Below, piece after piece: positions 33,049-35,387 of a stretch of DNA of 35,387 bases (positions are counted from its first letter, which is position 1; each line of letters starts with the position of its first letter). This DNA comes from Erythrobacteraceae bacterium (GTDB taxonomy: Bacteria > Pseudomonadota > Alphaproteobacteria > Sphingomonadales > Sphingomonadaceae), in the NCBI GenBank assembly GCA_027489095.1, contig JAIYAL010000109.1:1-35387 (forward strand), written 5' to 3'. A program made the position numbers and the translations under genes. A model generated the notes under the pieces. The model worked only from the letters and a program-made list of their open reading frames with translations, was not told where the DNA came from and did no database searches.

Positions 33049-33582
33049 CTAGCCCTTCCACTCGCGCCGCTCTTCGGCGGCGCGCAGGACTTCGTAGCTC
33101 GTCTGGATCAGCTGGAACTGCTTGGCAGCGTCCGCATCGCCCGGCTTCACGTCGGGGTGCACTTCCTTGGCGCGGGCGCGGTAGGCCTTCTTGACCGCCT
33201 CGAAATCGGCATCCGCCTCAAGCCCCAGCACTTCGAGCGCGCGCATCTCGTCGGCGCTGCGTGATCCGTCACCCGATCCCGCCCAGCCGTAATGCGCGCT
33301 TTCGGCGTAGCCGGCGCTTTCATGGCGCTCGGCGCGGACGCGTTCGTCCTTTTCGGCCTGCTCGAGGCCCTCGAAATAATCCCACCGCGAATTGTATTCA
33401 GCGGCGTGCTTCTGGCAGAAATACCAGCGGTCGCGGCTGTTGGGCGCCTTGGGCGCGGGGCAGTTGCCGGGTTCGTTGCAGCCGTGACGGTCGCAAATCC
33501 GCACCTGCGCGGCTTCCTGCGACGAGCCATAGCCCCGCCACCTGGGGAAGCCCCAATCAGTCGACCGGCGCGCGCCGCTCAT
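33049..33582 (-). CDS. J-domain protein with N-terminal Cys/His cluster
   Basis: From ATG 33582 the protein has 177 aa. Residues 30-59 hold a possible zinc site (CDRHGC, NCPAP, FCQKH: Cys30, Cys35, Cys41, Cys56, His59). The C-terminal 65 residues are a J domain: MRALEVLGLEADADFEAVKK, the HPD motif in AKEVHPDVKPGD, and FQLIQTSYEVLRAAEERREW. J domains stimulate Hsp70 (DnaK) ATPase; the client is unknown. The Arg/Glu-rich middle (about 70-105) looks helical. No clear Shine-Dalgarno was found, and an in-frame extension to 33774 lacks family similarity. The layout is that of small DnaJ-like proteins common in sphingomonads. Confidence 0.85.
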   Translation of the reverse strand: MSGARRSTDWGFPRWRGYGSSQEAAQVRICDRHGCNEPGNCPAPKAPNSRDRWYFCQKHAAEYNSRWDYFEGLEQAEKDERVRAERHESAGYAESAHYGWAGSGDGSRSADEMRALEVLGLEADADFEAVKKAYRARAKEVHPDVKPGDADAAKQFQLIQTSYEVLRAAEERREWKG

Positions 33583-33762
33583 GGGTGCGTGCCGCGTGGC
33601 GGAAAGGTCATGTCGTTGGTCGATTGAGTCACGCCCCCCATCTAGGCGCAGTGGCCAACGATGGGAAGGCGTGAGAACGCGGGAACCAGTTTCAATGTGA
33701 AATGTTGCATTGCGATAGCACGTAAGGCGGCGGATCTTCCGCTGCGATCGAAAGACCGGATG

Positions 33763-33912
33763 ATGAGCCAGCAACTGACCCTTTCCAGCCTGTTTTGCGT
33801 GCTTGCGCTTGGCGGACTGTGCGTGGTCACCTCGGCGCGCGAACTTGCCGGCTATCCCGCGCCGGTGGTGGCCGAACAGGCCGAGCTTGCGCCCGGCCTG
33901 CTGAACGGCTGA
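33763..33912 (+). CDS. Small single-helix membrane or secreted protein, hypothetical
   Basis: A 49-codon frame begins at ATG 33763 (a second ATG lies directly before it at 33760). It encodes MSQQLTLSSLFCVLALGGLC, then VVTSARELAGYPAPVVAEQA and a short acidic tail. The hydrophobic stretch (about 7-25) with a following Ala-rich site could be a membrane helix or a signal peptide. GAAAGA about 8 bases upstream is a weak ribosome site. It fills the gap between the J-domain gene and pal. I do not recognise it; it could be non-coding. Confidence 0.45.
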   Translation: MSQQLTLSSLFCVLALGGLCVVTSARELAGYPAPVVAEQAELAPGLLNG

Positions 33913-34431
33913 TCAGTTGATGAGGACGGAGGCCGCGCGGCGGTTCTGCGCCCAGGATACTTCGTCCGAGCCGAGCGCCACGGGACGCTCCTTGCCGTAG
34001 CTCACCACCGCAACGCGGTTCGCATCGACGCCGAGGCTGACGAGATAGGCCTTGGCCGAATTGGCGCGGCGCTCGCCCAGTGCAAGGTTGTATTCGCGCG
34101 TGCCGCGTTCGTCGGCGTGGCCCTGGACGGTGAAGGTCAGCTGCGGGAAGCGCGCGAAATACTGCGCCTGCGCCTGAAGCGCGGCGGCGTCCTGCGAATC
34201 GATGTTGTAGCGATCAGTATCGAAGTAGATCGTGGTCGACGAGCCCACCGCTTGGGCGAAGTGTTCCTGGGTGCCCACCGAGGGGCCAGAGGCCGGAGCG
34301 GTGGTCGTCGGGGTGGTGACGGTCGGCGTTTCGCTGGCGACCGGCGGCAGGGTTGCGGGCGGCTTCTTCGCGCAGGCGCCAAGGCCAGTGGCCGAAGCGA
34401 GCAGGAGGATGGTGGCAAGTTTCTTGTTCAT
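33913..34431 (-). CDS. pal: Peptidoglycan-associated lipoprotein Pal
   Basis: This is the 172-aa outer-membrane lipoprotein of the Tol-Pal system, which holds the outer membrane to the wall and constricts it at division. The lipobox is GLGAC with Cys20. A Thr/Pro-rich linker (21-55) leads to the OmpA-like domain at about 60-170 (IYFDTDRYNIDSQDAAAL, VQGHADERGTREYNLALGER, VSYGKERPV, NRRAASVLIN), with the diaminopimelate-binding Asp and Arg. It is 24 bp downstream of tolB, the conserved order, and is presumably in the same operon. Confidence 0.97.
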   Translation of the reverse strand: MNKKLATILLLASATGLGACAKKPPATLPPVASETPTVTTPTTTAPASGPSVGTQEHFAQAVGSSTTIYFDTDRYNIDSQDAAALQAQAQYFARFPQLTFTVQGHADERGTREYNLALGERRANSAKAYLVSLGVDANRVAVVSYGKERPVALGSDEVSWAQNRRAASVLIN

Positions 34432-34455
34432 CGCTCTTTTCCTTTCAAATCATGA

Positions 34456-35387
34456 TCAGGGACGGATCGGGCCCCACGCGGGGTCGGAGGCATCGACCGG
34501 GGTCGGCAGGCGGCGCTCGTTCTGGCCGGTGAGGTCCACCTGCCAGATGCCTGAGCGCCCGGTGTTCCGCTCGGTGCGGAAGAACTGGATGATGCGGCCA
34601 TTGGGGGCCCAGGTCGGGGCCTCGTCCTGCCAGCCATTCGTCAACACGCGCATACCGCCGCCGCCCGTGTTCATCACGCCGACGTTGAAGTCGCCCGCGA
34701 TCCGCGTGAAGGCGATCTGGTCACCGCGCGGGCTCCATTCGGGCGTGGCGCAGCGCCCGCCGAAAAAGCTGATGCGCTTCTGGTTCTTGCCGTCGGCGTC
34801 CATGACGTAGCACTGCTGGGTGCCTGAACGGTCGCTCTCGAACACGATCTTGGTGCCGTCGGGCGAGTAGGAGCCGCCCACGTCAATGCTGGGGCTGTCG
34901 GTCAGCTTTGCTGCGGTGCCGCCGGTGGCGGGGATGCGGTAGATGTCGGTATTGCCGGCGGTGGCCATCGAATAGAGGATGTATCGCCCATCGGGCGACC
35001 AGCGCGGGGCGATGGTCGGGTTGCGGTTCTCGGTCACCAGCGTCTGCTTGCCCGTGCCGATATCATAGACGTAGATGCGCGGATTGCCGTCGACATAGGA
35101 GAGGTAGAGCAGCTTCGAATAGTCGGGCGAATAACGCGGGGTGAGCGCGGTCGCGCTGCCGAGCGTCAGAAACCGGTGGTTGGCCCCGTCGCTGTCCATC
35201 ACCGCGAGCCGCTTGACGCGGCGATCCTTCGGCCCGGTCTCGGCGATATAGGCGATCCGGCTGTCGAAAAACGGGCTCTCGCCGGTGAGACGCGAGAAGA
35301 TCAGGTCAGAACACTTGTGCGCCGCGCGCCGCCAGTCGCCGGGCGCGACCACCCAGCCTTCACGCACGAGCTGGTTCTTGAGCGCGA
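34456..35387 (-). CDS. tolB: Tol-Pal system protein TolB, 5' end outside window
   Basis: About 309 C-terminal residues are present; the frame is open to the right edge with no start needed inside. Repeated beta-propeller blades are visible: TPRYSPDYSKLLYLSYVDGN, PRIYVYDIGTGKQTLV, APRWSPDGRYILYSMATAGN, SYSPDGTKIVFESDRSG, TPEWSPRGDQIAFTRIAGDF and APTWAPNGRIIQFFRTE. TolB is periplasmic and binds Pal, linking it to TolQRA in the inner membrane. The N-terminal domain begins outside the window, with only its last part (RLTGESPFFDSRIAYIAETG) seen. Confidence 0.97.
   Translation of the reverse strand, partial: ALKNQLVREGWVVAPGDWRRAAHKCSDLIFSRLTGESPFFDSRIAYIAETGPKDRRVKRLAVMDSDGANHRFLTLGSATALTPRYSPDYSKLLYLSYVDGNPRIYVYDIGTGKQTLVTENRNPTIAPRWSPDGRYILYSMATAGNTDIYRIPATGGTAAKLTDSPSIDVGGSYSPDGTKIVFESDRSGTQQCYVMDADGKNQKRISFFGGRCATPEWSPRGDQIAFTRIAGDFNVGVMNTGGGGMRVLTNGWQDEAPTWAPNGRIIQFFRTERNTGRSGIWQVDLTGQNERRLPTPVDASDPAWGPIRP

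Overview
The window is G+C-rich chromosomal DNA, and its gene content fits an alphaproteobacterium of the Sphingomonadales (Erythrobacteraceae-like). The supporting genes are tolB-pal, aerobic hemF, a single long Rel/SpoT enzyme, a FecI-FecR-TonB receptor locus, pdeM and an alphaproteobacterial-style infC. The placement is inference from gene families, not from a database search. There are no rRNA genes, CRISPR arrays, transposases or integrases.

Layout. (i) 1-7947 is an envelope and metal locus. On the minus strand run an ECF sigma factor, a FecR-type anti-sigma protein, an STN-containing TonB-dependent receptor and an autotransporter that leaves the left edge. A VIT/CCC1-type metal transporter is divergent. 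(ii) 7972-13845 holds aldose 1-epimerase, then an ABC ATPase and a very large ABC permease fused to an M1-like metallopeptidase, ending at a strong hairpin. (iii) 13887-23581 looks like a genomic island of about 9.7 kb in the 3' end of a tRNA-Ser(GGA) gene. An exact 16-bp repeat (GGTGGCGGAGCAGGTG) lies at both borders, one copy overlapping the tRNA 3' end. The interior is visibly poorer in G+C: 22681-22740 has 29/60 G+C by hand count, against 42/60 at 4921-4980. (iv) 23658-35387 is ordinary chromosome: cyclophilin, rsh/spoT, a GH16 lipoprotein, hemF, pdeM, infC, an SLC13 transporter, an SDR-like protein, a J-domain protein, pal and the 3' part of tolB.

The island cargo is the best candidate for an undescribed system. 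Six tightly packed minus-strand genes encode an OmpA-domain periplasmic protein, a multi-helix membrane protein with a coiled coil, a large lipoprotein, a secreted repeat protein, a small secreted protein and a secreted Fn3/papain-fold (C39-like) peptidase. A divergent pair encodes a winged-helix/TPR-like regulator translationally coupled to an AmpG-like PAT-family permease. All but the regulator have secretion or membrane signals, which suggests an envelope-spanning, perhaps peptidoglycan-linked, apparatus. No integrase is present.

Several non-coding signals also stand out. A 26-nt hairpin element occurs four times with an almost invariant 16-nt loop and covarying 5-bp arms, twice inside reading frames. 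A near-perfect parS site follows the cyclophilin stop codon, with a G-run tandem repeat (possible quadruplex) beside it. infC appears to start at an ATA codon placed 8 nt after a clean Shine-Dalgarno. A 13-bp unit is repeated four times downstream of infC.
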